Shown piece after piece: positions 1 to 5,169 of a stretch of 5,248 bases of DNA. Position 1 is the stretch's first letter. The number at the start of each line of letters is the position of its first letter. The position numbers and the translations under genes were made by a program. The notes below the pieces were generated by a model, which worked only from the letters and a program-made list of their open reading frames with translations, searched no databases and had not been told where the DNA came from. Origin of the DNA: Collinsella sp. (GTDB lineage: Bacteria > Actinomycetota > Coriobacteriia > Coriobacteriales > Coriobacteriaceae); NCBI GenBank assembly GCA_018378775.1, contig JAGZWV010000074.1, positions 1 through 5,248 on the forward strand, read 5' to 3'.

Positions 1-113
1 TCCTCGTCAGCGACGGTAGCGACGTCCTGGAGCTCCAGAACGCCAGCGGGGCAGGAGTCGACGCAAACGCCACAAGCGATGCACTCGTCGGCATCAATTA
101 CGGGATGAGCCAT
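1..113 (-). CDS. 4Fe-4S ferredoxin, N-terminal part, runs off the left edge
   Basis: Read on the minus strand from the ATG at 113-111, this frame stays open for 37 codons to the window edge. The visible protein starts MAHPVIDADEC and carries a complete CxxCxxCxxxCP cluster motif (Cys11, Cys14, Cys17, Cys21, Pro22), which binds one [4Fe-4S] cluster. Small bacterial ferredoxins of this kind carry electrons between cytoplasmic oxidoreductases such as pyruvate:ferredoxin oxidoreductase and hydrogenases. The usual clostridial type has about 55-60 residues and a second cysteine motif, which would lie outside the window, so whether this is a one- or two-cluster protein cannot be decided. A Shine-Dalgarno GAGAGG lies 8 bases before the ATG, which fixes the start. 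The gene is divergent from the chaperone operon and has no evident functional link to it. An iron-sulfur subunit of a larger enzyme is less likely, because the motif sits at the very N-terminus. Confidence 0.9.
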   Translation of the reverse strand, partial: MAHPVIDADECIACGVCVDSCPAGVLELQDVATVADE

Positions 114-121
114 GGTAGTTT

Positions 122-127
122 CCTCTC
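122..127 (-). promoter_or_regulatory. Ribosome binding site of the ferredoxin gene
   Basis: On the minus strand the sequence GAGAGG ends 8 bases before the ATG at 113. It is a good anti-16S match at normal spacing and supports the chosen ferredoxin start. Confidence 0.75.
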
Positions 128-174
128 TGTTGACCGACGCTACAGGCGATGCGCGCCGGTTTGATTCGGGCAAA

Positions 175-202
175 AACATACCACGGGAGCGACCGTTTGC
201 AA
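175..202 (-). promoter_or_regulatory. Candidate sigma-70 type promoter of the ferredoxin gene
   Basis: On the minus strand a -35-like TTGCAA (202-197) is followed after 16 bases by a -10-like TATGTT (180-175). The -10 is preceded by TGG, an extended -10 pattern. Each hexamer matches consensus at four of six positions. The start of transcription would fall near position 168, giving a leader of about 55 bases. This is a pattern match only; other weak boxes exist in the spacer. Confidence 0.4.
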
Positions 203-302
203 TACCCTCTGACCGGCATCTTCATACCGTTCGCCGAGTATGCCAAGGTTTACTAAAAAACGTGCAGGTGGGGCCGTTGAGCTGCGCAAATGTTAGCTAA
301 AG

Positions 303-540
303 GTGACTTGAAATATAGGGCGATTGAGCGTGCTTGCGGAAGCCGCATCCCATTATTTTGTCGAAAAACGGGTTGCAGTTTCCGGTTAGGCCCGCTAGCG
401 GAAAATGCGACCCGGTATCAGCTCTCAAAACGGGATACGGTTTCCGGTTGAGCCTTCAGACGGAAAATGCGACCCGAAATCCCCGCTCAAACCGGGACGA
501 GCTTTCCGCAAGGCAGCCCCAGGTACCCCCCGGACCCAAA
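303..540. repeat. Degenerate tandem array, about four units with exact 62-bp register
   Basis: Four successive units can be laid out with no gaps at a 62-base step: 303-364 (weak), 365-426, 427-488 and 489-540 (decayed and incomplete). Units two and three agree at 47 of 62 positions by hand alignment. Three blocks are identical between them: AAAACGGG, GTTTCCGGTT and CGGAAAATGCGACCCG. In the unit at 365-426 the outer blocks pair as a 16-base stem (369-384 with 399-414; one mismatch, one G-T pair). The flanking units keep the register through GCGGAAGCCGCATCCC (336-351), AAACCGGG (489-496) and CGGACCC (531-537). The array lies between two divergent genes, so it cannot be a shared 3' terminator. 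Its role is unknown. Options are a stack of protein-binding sites, an expanded intergenic repeat, or remnants of a structured RNA. Confidence 0.75.
369..414. repeat. Best-preserved inverted repeat within the 62-bp array
   Basis: The arm CGGGTTGCAGTTTCCG (369-384) pairs with CGGAAAATGCGACCCG (399-414) across a 14-base loop. Fourteen Watson-Crick pairs, one G-T pair and one mismatch are present. In the next unit (431-446 with 461-476) the right arm is unchanged but the left arm has drifted, so only the outer four and inner six pairs remain. This argues that the right-hand sequence itself, not only the stem, is conserved. Confidence 0.7.
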
Positions 541-619
541 CCTCAGCCATCTCTACATAGATCTCGATAGATTTGCCTAGAACTCAAACAGTGCGTCTAC
601 CTGCGCATTTGCGAACCTA

Positions 620-700
620 AACTCTCAGCAATAAGAAATCTTATATGAATTGACTTAGATTTTGTATATTCCGGCCCATAAGGGGATACACTACATCCTG
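620..700 (+). promoter_or_regulatory. AT-rich probable dnaK promoter and operator zone
   Basis: An AT-rich island (about 629-671) stands out from the GC-rich surroundings and lies 100-140 bases before the dnaK start. It contains TTGACT (650-655), a good -35, TATATT (665-670), a fair -10, and TACACT (687-692), another fair -10. None of these pair at the ideal 16-18 base spacing, so the actual promoter is unresolved. A perfect inverted repeat ATAAGA-AA-TCTTAT (631-644) sits just upstream and could be an operator. The canonical HspR operator (CTTGAGT, 7 bases, ACTCAAG) is not present. The nearest fragments are a half-site-like ATTGACT at 649-655 (five of seven) and ACTCAAA at 582-588 with no partner. 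Confidence 0.4.
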
Positions 701-715
701 AAAGACAAGCCGAAA

Positions 716-743
716 CACCGCTCGGCAGACCGCCGAGTCGGTG
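716..743 (+). promoter_or_regulatory. Hairpin in the dnaK leader
   Basis: CACCG-CTCGGC (716-726) pairs with GCCGAG-T-CGGTG (732-743) as an 11-bp stem with one bulged T (738) and a 5-base loop AGACC. It ends 13 bases before the Shine-Dalgarno sequence and 28 bases before the start codon, so it should be in the 5' untranslated RNA of dnaK. It does not cover the ribosome binding site, which argues against a simple RNA thermometer. A role in mRNA stability or in holding the start region open is more likely. Confidence 0.6.
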
Positions 744-756
744 CAAACGCACAAGA

Positions 757-763
757 GAGAGGG
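757..763 (+). promoter_or_regulatory. Ribosome binding site of dnaK
   Basis: GAGAGGG at 757-763 ends 8 bases before the ATG at 772. The purine-rich run and its spacing support this start, and the protein then begins with the typical DnaK N-terminus. Confidence 0.8.
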
Positions 764-771
764 AATTTCTA

Positions 772-2664
772 ATGGGCAAGATTCTTGGTATCGACCTTGG
801 TACTACTAACTCCGCTATGGCCGTTCTCGAGGGCGGTTCTCCGACCATTATCGTGAACGCCGAGGGCGACCGCACCACCCCGTCCGTCGTGGGCTTCCGT
901 GCCGACGGCGACCGCGTCGTGGGTAAGGCCGCTAAGAACCAAGCTGTCACCAACCCCAAGAACACCGTGTTCTCCATCAAGCGCTTCATGGGCCGCAAGT
1001 ACTCCGAGTGCACCTCCGAGATCAAGACCGTGCCGTACGAGGTCAAGGAGGGCCAGGGTGGCCGTGCCGTCGTCGACATCGAGGGCAAGGATTACACCGC
1101 CGAGCAGGTGAGCGCCATGACGCTCGCAAAGATGAAGGCCGACGCCGAGAAGTATCTGGGCGAGACCGTCACCGACGCCGTCATCACCGTCCCGGCCTAC
1201 TTCAACGACGCCCAGCGTCAGGCCACCAAGGACGCCGGTAAGATCGCCGGCCTCAACGTCAAGCGTATCGTCAACGAGCCGACCGCTGCTGCTCTTGCCT
1301 ATGGCCTGGACAAGCAGGGCACCGACCAGCGCATCCTGGTCTTCGACCTGGGCGGCGGCACCTTCGACGTCTCCATCCTCGACCTCGCCGACGGCGTGTT
1401 TGAGGTTCTGTCCACCTCGGGCGACAACCACCTGGGCGGCGACGACTGGGATCAGCGCGTCATCGACTGGATGGCCGATAAGTTCCAGCAGGAGAACGGT
1501 GTCGACCTGCGTCAGGACCCCATGGCCCTGCAGCGTCTGAAGGAGGCCGCCGAGAACGCCAAGAAGGAGCTCTCCGCCGCCCAGCAGACCACCATCAACC
1601 TGCCGTTCATTACCATGAACCAGTCCGGCCCGCTGCACCTCAACTACACGCTGACCCGCGCCGAGTTCGAGAAGATCACCCGCGACCTGCTCGAGCGCTG
1701 CAAGCAGCCTGTCACCAACGCCCTGCGCGACGCCAAGCTTAAGCTCTCCGATCTGACCGAGGTCATCCTCGTCGGCGGCTCCACCCGTATGCCCGCCGTC
1801 CAGGAGCTCGTCAAGACCATGACCGGCAAGCAGCCCAACATGTCCGTGAACCCCGACGAGGTCGTTGCCGACGGCGCTGCCGTCCAGGGCGGCGTGCTCA
1901 CCGGCGACGTCGAGGGCATCCTGCTGCTCGACGTTACCCCGCTGTCGCTGGGCGTCGAGACCATGGGCGGCATCATGACCAAGATGATCGACCGCAACAC
2001 CACGATCCCGACCTCCAAGACCGAGGTCTACTCCACCGCTGCCGACAACCAGACCAGCGTCGAGATCAACGTGCTCCAGGGCGAGCGCGAGCTTGCCCGC
2101 GACAACAAGTCGCTCGGTAAGTTCCAGCTGACCGGCATCCCGGCTGCCCGCCGCGGCGTGCCGCAGATCGAGGTCACTTTCGACATCGACGCCAACGGCA
2201 TCGTCAAGGTCTCCGCTAAGGACAAGGGCACCGGCAAGGAGCAGCAGATCACCATTTCCGGCTCCACCGCTCTGTCCGACGACGAAGTCGATCGTATGGT
2301 CAAGGACGCCGAGGCTCATGCCGAGGAGGACAAGAAGCAGAAGGAAGAGGTTGAGGTCCGCAACCAGACCGACAGCCTGTGCTACTCCACCGAGCAGACC
2401 CTCAACGAGCTCGGTGACAAGGTTTCCGCCGACGTGAAGTCCAAGGCCGAGGCCGCTATCGCCGACGCCAAGAAGGCGCTCGAGGGCTCTGACGTCGAGG
2501 CCATCAAGGCCGCCGGCGAGTCCCTGCAGTCCGTGGCCTACGAGCTGGCCCAGGTTGTCTACGCCGACGCTCAGCAGCAGACCGACGGTGCCGCCGGCGC
2601 CCAGCCTGCCGACGATGACGTCGTCGACGCCGACTACGAGGTTGTGGACGACGAGGACAAGTAA
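772..2664 (+). CDS. dnaK: Chaperone DnaK (Hsp70)
   Basis: Cytoplasmic ATP-dependent Hsp70 chaperone of 630 residues, full length for the family. It binds exposed hydrophobic stretches of unfolded proteins and cycles with DnaJ and GrpE. The nucleotide-binding domain (about 1-377) shows all three Hsp70 signatures: IDLGTTNS (7-14), FDLGGGTFDVS (191-201) and VILVGGSTRMPAVQE (331-345). The linker LLLDVTPL (384-391) leads to the substrate-binding domain (about 392-505), the helical lid (about 506-605) and an acidic tail with DDDVVDADYEVV. The block GDNHLGGDDWDQRV (217-230) resembles actinobacterial homologues. Oddly, a segment near residues 78-99 corresponds to the insert that is typical of DnaK from Gram-negative bacteria and is absent, as I recall, from Bacillus and Mycobacterium. 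Codons are strongly biased (lysine mostly AAG), as expected for a highly expressed gene. It is first in the operon with grpE, dnaJ and hspR. In known HspR systems DnaK also acts as co-repressor. Confidence 0.98.
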   Translation: MGKILGIDLGTTNSAMAVLEGGSPTIIVNAEGDRTTPSVVGFRADGDRVVGKAAKNQAVTNPKNTVFSIKRFMGRKYSECTSEIKTVPYEVKEGQGGRAVVDIEGKDYTAEQVSAMTLAKMKADAEKYLGETVTDAVITVPAYFNDAQRQATKDAGKIAGLNVKRIVNEPTAAALAYGLDKQGTDQRILVFDLGGGTFDVSILDLADGVFEVLSTSGDNHLGGDDWDQRVIDWMADKFQQENGVDLRQDPMALQRLKEAAENAKKELSAAQQTTINLPFITMNQSGPLHLNYTLTRAEFEKITRDLLERCKQPVTNALRDAKLKLSDLTEVILVGGSTRMPAVQELVKTMTGKQPNMSVNPDEVVADGAAVQGGVLTGDVEGILLLDVTPLSLGVETMGGIMTKMIDRNTTIPTSKTEVYSTAADNQTSVEINVLQGERELARDNKSLGKFQLTGIPAARRGVPQIEVTFDIDANGIVKVSAKDKGTGKEQQITISGSTALSDDEVDRMVKDAEAHAEEDKKQKEEVEVRNQTDSLCYSTEQTLNELGDKVSADVKSKAEAAIADAKKALEGSDVEAIKAAGESLQSVAYELAQVVYADAQQQTDGAAGAQPADDDVVDADYEVVDDEDK

Positions 2665-2666
2665 TC

Positions 2667-3509
2667 ATGTCCGCCCGTAAAGCTCGCACGGAGGCGGCCG
2701 CCGCTGGCGCCGCCCCCGTTGACTCTGAGGAGAAGGACGTGAAGATTCCCGTAGAGGCCGTCGACGATACCGAGGCCAACGAGGCCCCGGCCGCCGAGGC
2801 TGCCGAGAACCAGGTAGAGGATTCCAACAAGGAGGCGACGATGACCGAGGACGAGATGGTGGAAGCCGCTATCCGCGCCGGTGAGGAAGCCGCCGACAAC
2901 GACTTTAAGCTCAAGTTCGAGCAGGCCCAAAAGGAGCTCGCCGACGTGCGCAATGAGCTCGATGCTGCGGCAGAGGCTCAGAAGGCCGCCGAGGACAAGG
3001 CAAAGGACGCCACTGAGCGTACCGCCCGTCTTCAGGCCGACTGGGAGAACTTCCGTCGCCGCACCGCCAATGAGCGTATCGCCGAGCGCGAGCGCGCGAC
3101 CGAGAAGCTCGTCACCGCGCTGCTGCCGGTGGTCGACGATATCGAGCGTGCGATCGACCATGCCCGCAGCCAGGAGCTTGCCGACGACTTTAAGCAGTTC
3201 GTCGACGGCGTCGACGCGGTGCATGCCAAGCTGCTCGATGTGTTTGCGCACGAGGGCGTTGAGCCCATCGACCCCAAGGGCGAGGCGTTCGATCCGCTCG
3301 AGCACCAGGCCGTGGGTCGCGTCGAGGACGCGTCGCAGTACGACGAGACCGTCAACGACGTGTACCAGAAGGGCTACCGCATGGCGGACCGCATCCTGCG
3401 TTCCGCGATGGTGACGGTGACCTACGGTGGCGAGAAGCGCCCCGCACCGGAGCCCGAAGCGGCGCCCGAGGATGCTGCGGCCGATACGGCCGAGAGCACC
3501 GAGGAGTAA
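2667..3509 (+). CDS. grpE: Nucleotide exchange factor GrpE
   Basis: Cytoplasmic dimeric co-chaperone that releases ADP from DnaK. The frame gives 280 residues from the ATG two bases after the dnaK stop. The order is an acidic, alanine- and glutamate-rich N-terminus (1-78) that looks disordered, a long coiled-coil helix (about 80-145), the family block RLQADWENFRRR (121-132) with the helical bundle to about 195, and the C-terminal beta domain that contacts DnaK (about 196-252; FDPLEHQAV 208-216, VYQKGYRMADRILRSAMVTV 232-251). An acidic tail ends the protein. GrpE is usually about 170-220 residues, so this form is long. An internal in-frame ATG (2841, Met59) has a near-perfect Shine-Dalgarno sequence and would give a 222-residue protein of usual size, so the start is uncertain and both may be used. 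The tight spacing to dnaK suggests translational coupling for the upstream start. Confidence 0.95.
   Translation: MSARKARTEAAAAGAAPVDSEEKDVKIPVEAVDDTEANEAPAAEAAENQVEDSNKEATMTEDEMVEAAIRAGEEAADNDFKLKFEQAQKELADVRNELDAAAEAQKAAEDKAKDATERTARLQADWENFRRRTANERIAERERATEKLVTALLPVVDDIERAIDHARSQELADDFKQFVDGVDAVHAKLLDVFAHEGVEPIDPKGEAFDPLEHQAVGRVEDASQYDETVNDVYQKGYRMADRILRSAMVTVTYGGEKRPAPEPEAAPEDAAADTAESTEE
2829..2843 (+). promoter_or_regulatory. Internal ribosome binding site and alternative grpE start
   Basis: AAGGAGG (2829-2835) lies 5 bases before an in-frame ATG (2841-2843, grpE Met59). This is the best Shine-Dalgarno sequence in the window. The ATG at 2667 has only a weak GAGGA about 9 bases upstream, within the end of dnaK. 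Either GrpE starts here, or two isoforms are made that differ by a 58-residue acidic N-terminus. Confidence 0.5.
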
Positions 3510-3514
3510 TTGAG

Positions 3515-3547
3515 AAGGGCCCCGGGGCAACACCCGGGGCCCTTTCT
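3515..3547 (+). terminator. Strong hairpin terminator or attenuator between grpE and dnaJ
   Basis: Six bases after the grpE stop, AAGGGCCCCGGG (3515-3526) pairs perfectly with CCCGGGGCCCTT (3533-3544) across the loop GCAACA. It runs into a short T tail (TTTCT, 3543-3547). The stem is very stable, but the tail is short and followed by GGCC, so termination is probably partial. dnaJ and hspR lie downstream on the same strand with no clear promoter in between, so this hairpin likely lowers their expression relative to dnaK and grpE or protects the 3' end of a dnaK-grpE message. Confidence 0.75.
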
Positions 3548-3573
3548 GGCCTAGTGCCATATGAAAGCATGAG

Positions 3574-3594
3574 CCGCCGCCCGCTGGGCGGCGG
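3574..3594 (+). promoter_or_regulatory. GC hairpin just upstream of the dnaJ ribosome binding site
   Basis: CCGCCGCCC (3574-3582) pairs perfectly with GGGCGGCGG (3586-3594) over the triloop GCT. It ends 8 bases before the purine-rich ribosome binding site of dnaJ and has no T tail, so it is not a terminator. It may act as a 5' stabiliser for a processed dnaJ-hspR message or influence translation start. Confidence 0.55.
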
Positions 3595-3602
3595 ATGAAA
3601 CA

Positions 3603-3611
3603 GGAGAGGAG
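3603..3611 (+). promoter_or_regulatory. Ribosome binding site of dnaJ
   Basis: GGAGAGGAG (3603-3611) ends 5 bases before the ATG at 3617. It is strong and well spaced and supports the chosen start. Confidence 0.8.
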
Positions 3612-3616
3612 CTACG

Positions 3617-4582
3617 ATGGCTGCAGGCAAAACCTTCTATGACATCCTGGGCGTATCCAAGAGCGCCTCCGATAAAGAGATCAAGAGCGCGTTTCGCAAG
3701 CTCGCGCAAAAATATCACCCCGATGCCGGCGGTGACGAGGCCAAGTTCAAGGAGATCAGCGAGGCCTACGAGACGCTTTCGGACGAGAAGAAGCGCAAAG
3801 AGTACGACCAGATGCTCATGTTTGGCGGCATGCCGGGCGCGGGCGGCGCGTATGGCGGCGGCTACGGTGCCGGCGCGGGTGCCAGCGGCTGGGGCGACAT
3901 CTTCGACAGCATCTTTAGCGGCAACGGCGCCTGGGGCAGCGATTGGGGCTCGGGCTTTGCCGGGGCTGCGGGCGCTGCCGGTGCCGGCGCGGGTCGCAGC
4001 CGTGCTCGCAAGGGCGGCGACCTGTCGTTGACTGTCGACGTAACGGCCGAGGATGCGTTCCGCGGCGTGACGCACAAGGTCACCTACCGCATTCCCTCGA
4101 CAGGCGAGCAGCAGACCATCACGGTCTCGGTGCCTGCGGGTGCGGTCGACGGCGGCAAGCTACGCTACAAGCGTCGCGGCGAGTATGGCGTTGCCGGCGG
4201 CGAGCGCGGCGACCTGGTCGTGACCACGCATGTGGAGGAGCACCCGCTGTTTAAGCGTAAAGGTGCCGACGTGACCATGGAGGTACCGGTCTCGGTCTAC
4301 GAGGCGGCGCTCGGCTGCACGGTTGATGTGCCCACGCCCGGCGGCGCGACGGTTCGTCTGAAGGTGCCCGCTGGCACCCAGACGGGCAAGAAGTTCCGCT
4401 TTAAGGAGATGGGTGCGCCCGACGTTAAGCACCGTGGCCGCACAGGCGCGCTGCTCGTCGAAATCAAGGTACAGGTCCCCACGAACCTGTCCGATGACGA
4501 GCGCGATGCCATGACCAAGCTGCGCGAGACCGACACACGCGACTATCGCGAGAAGGTCAACCGTTACAAGGCGACGTACTAG
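3617..4582 (+). CDS. dnaJ: J-domain co-chaperone, DnaJ without zinc finger (CbpA-like, class B)
   Basis: Cytoplasmic Hsp40 of 321 residues that delivers clients to DnaK and stimulates its ATPase. The N-terminal J domain (about 5-68) has the essential HPD motif at 34-36. A glycine-rich region (69-126) follows, containing DIFDSIF (94-100). Then come two beta-rich client-binding domains (about 134-212 and 213-290) with the characteristic PAGTQTGKKFRF (251-262), and a charged C-terminal end of the dimerisation region. The CxxCxGxG zinc-finger repeats of classical DnaJ are absent; the only cysteine is Cys234. It is therefore a class B protein like E. coli CbpA, although it sits in the operon position of actinobacterial dnaJ1. 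A zinc-finger DnaJ probably exists elsewhere in the genome, which is an inference. Several AAA lysine codons suggest a less extreme codon bias than in dnaK. It lies behind a partial terminator and in front of hspR. Confidence 0.95.
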   Translation: MAAGKTFYDILGVSKSASDKEIKSAFRKLAQKYHPDAGGDEAKFKEISEAYETLSDEKKRKEYDQMLMFGGMPGAGGAYGGGYGAGAGASGWGDIFDSIFSGNGAWGSDWGSGFAGAAGAAGAGAGRSRARKGGDLSLTVDVTAEDAFRGVTHKVTYRIPSTGEQQTITVSVPAGAVDGGKLRYKRRGEYGVAGGERGDLVVTTHVEEHPLFKRKGADVTMEVPVSVYEAALGCTVDVPTPGGATVRLKVPAGTQTGKKFRFKEMGAPDVKHRGRTGALLVEIKVQVPTNLSDDERDAMTKLRETDTRDYREKVNRYKATY

Positions 4583-4654
4583 GGCGGTCGCGGCGCACGC
4601 CCGCGCCCACGGGCTTATGATGGACGATAACGAGACGGAAAGGGGTCAGGTAGC

Positions 4655-5071
4655 ATGGCCGAGGACAATAGGAACAAACCGCTGTACATGATCAGCGTGG
4701 CGGCCGAGCTGACCGGCATGCACCCGCAGACTCTGCGCGTCTACGAGTCCAAAGGCTTGGTGAATCCCCAGCGCTCGGGCGGCAACACGCGTCTGTATTC
4801 GCGTGCCGATATCGAGCGCCTGGAGCTCATCAACCAGCTGACCGACGAGGGCATCAACCTTGCCGGCGTGGTGCGCATCCTCGATATGAAGGAGCGTGCC
4901 GAGGAGCGCGAGCGCGAGAACGAAAAGCTCCGCGCCCGCGTGCGCCAGCTCGAGGACGAGCTGCACGAGTACAAGATGCAGAAGAAGATCACCGCCCTGG
5001 CCCCGCGCGACGGCTCGGTTAACCCCGAACAGGTCATGCGCAAGCTGCTGGGTGCCGGCGGGGATTTGTAG
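4655..5071 (+). CDS. hspR: HspR, MerR-family repressor of the heat-shock operon
   Basis: DNA-binding repressor of 138 residues, normal for HspR. The block YMISVAAELTGMHPQTLRVY (11-30) is the MerR-type helix-turn-helix. It is followed by the wing RSGGNTRLYS (40-49) and the family-specific DEGINLAGVVRIL (64-76). Residues about 77-112 form a charged coiled coil that should dimerise the protein. It contains no cysteines, so it is not a metal or redox sensor of the MerR type. In Streptomyces and Mycobacterium HspR represses dnaK and clpB operons at HAIR inverted repeats with DnaK as co-repressor. The gene's place at the end of its own target operon fits autoregulation. The start has AGGGG (4641-4645) 9 bases upstream. 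The 72-base gap after dnaJ has GC-rich inverted segments but no clear terminator or promoter. Confidence 0.95.
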   Translation: MAEDNRNKPLYMISVAAELTGMHPQTLRVYESKGLVNPQRSGGNTRLYSRADIERLELINQLTDEGINLAGVVRILDMKERAEERERENEKLRARVRQLEDELHEYKMQKKITALAPRDGSVNPEQVMRKLLGAGGDL

Positions 5072-5098
5072 TTACGCGGTTTTACCAAACCGCGTAAC
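5071..5098 (+). repeat. Perfect 12-bp hairpin at the hspR stop codon (unit A of a duplicated pair)
   Basis: GTTACGCGGTTT (5071-5082) pairs perfectly with AAACCGCGTAAC (5087-5098) across the loop TACC. It starts on the last base of the hspR stop codon. No T run follows, so it is not a classical intrinsic terminator, although it would block 3' exonucleases. The sequence GGCCGACGCTGC (5100-5111) follows and recurs after unit B. Confidence 0.85.
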
Positions 5099-5119
5099 GG
5101 GCCGACGCTGCGCCCTTGG

Positions 5120-5147
5120 GTTCCGCCGTTCTAACGAACGGCGGACC
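5120..5147 (+). repeat. Second 12-bp hairpin (unit B), same fold with altered stem
   Basis: GTTCCGCCGTTC (5120-5131) pairs with GAACGGCGGACC (5136-5147) across the loop TAAC, with one T-C mismatch (5121/5146). Shifted by 49 bases it aligns without gaps to the hairpin at 5071-5098. Three of the four stem pairs that differ are replaced by another Watson-Crick pair. It is followed by GGTCGACGCTGC (5148-5159), which differs from the tag after unit A at one base. No T run follows. Confidence 0.85.
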
Positions 5148-5169
5148 GGTCGACGCTGCAAGCCCGCCA

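Larger units (their letters stand above)
114..771. other. 658-bp divergent spacer without a convincing gene
   Basis: This stretch separates the divergent ferredoxin and dnaK genes and must hold both promoters. I see no gene in it. The two short open frames (112-300 and 334-570, plus strand) have no recognisable protein features. The first begins inside the ferredoxin start, and the second simply reads through the 62-bp repeat array. From left to right the spacer holds the ferredoxin leader and promoter, a featureless stretch (about 205-302), the tandem repeat (about 303-540), a short unremarkable stretch, the AT-rich promoter zone, and the dnaK leader with its hairpin and ribosome binding site. 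It is longer than expected for two promoters alone. Confidence 0.7.

Noticed and set aside
112..300. 62-codon open frame on the plus strand at the left
   Set aside because: Its start overlaps the ferredoxin start on the other strand and it covers the ferredoxin promoter. The protein shows no recognisable features.
303..540. CRISPR array
   Set aside because: The 62-base units are diverged along their whole length with no pattern of constant repeats and unique spacers, and no cas gene is visible.
334..570. 78-codon open frame on the plus strand in the spacer
   Set aside because: It is simply a reading through the 62-bp tandem array. It has no good ribosome binding site and no recognisable protein feature.
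769..2319. 516-codon open frame on the minus strand, antisense to dnaK
   Set aside because: It lies entirely within dnaK and is rich in Gly, Leu, Val, Asp and His, as expected when GC-rich, biased codons are read backwards. Antisense dnaK frames of this type are a known source of false NAD-specific glutamate dehydrogenase annotations. It has no independent start signal or gene context.
2634..3560. 308-codon open frame on the minus strand, antisense to grpE
   Set aside because: It overlaps a clear grpE and the end of dnaK, and its composition mirrors the sense codons. No domain or ribosome binding site supports it.
3551..4075. 174-codon open frame on the minus strand, antisense to dnaJ
   Set aside because: It is an Ala- and Arg-rich shadow of the glycine-rich region of dnaJ and has no context of its own.
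4583..4620. Possible terminator between dnaJ and hspR
   Set aside because: Short GGGCG and CGCCC segments could pair, but the stem is interrupted and no T run follows.
5071..5147. Intrinsic terminators of the operon
   Set aside because: Both hairpins are stable, but neither is followed by a T run on either strand. They are kept as structured repeats rather than called terminators.
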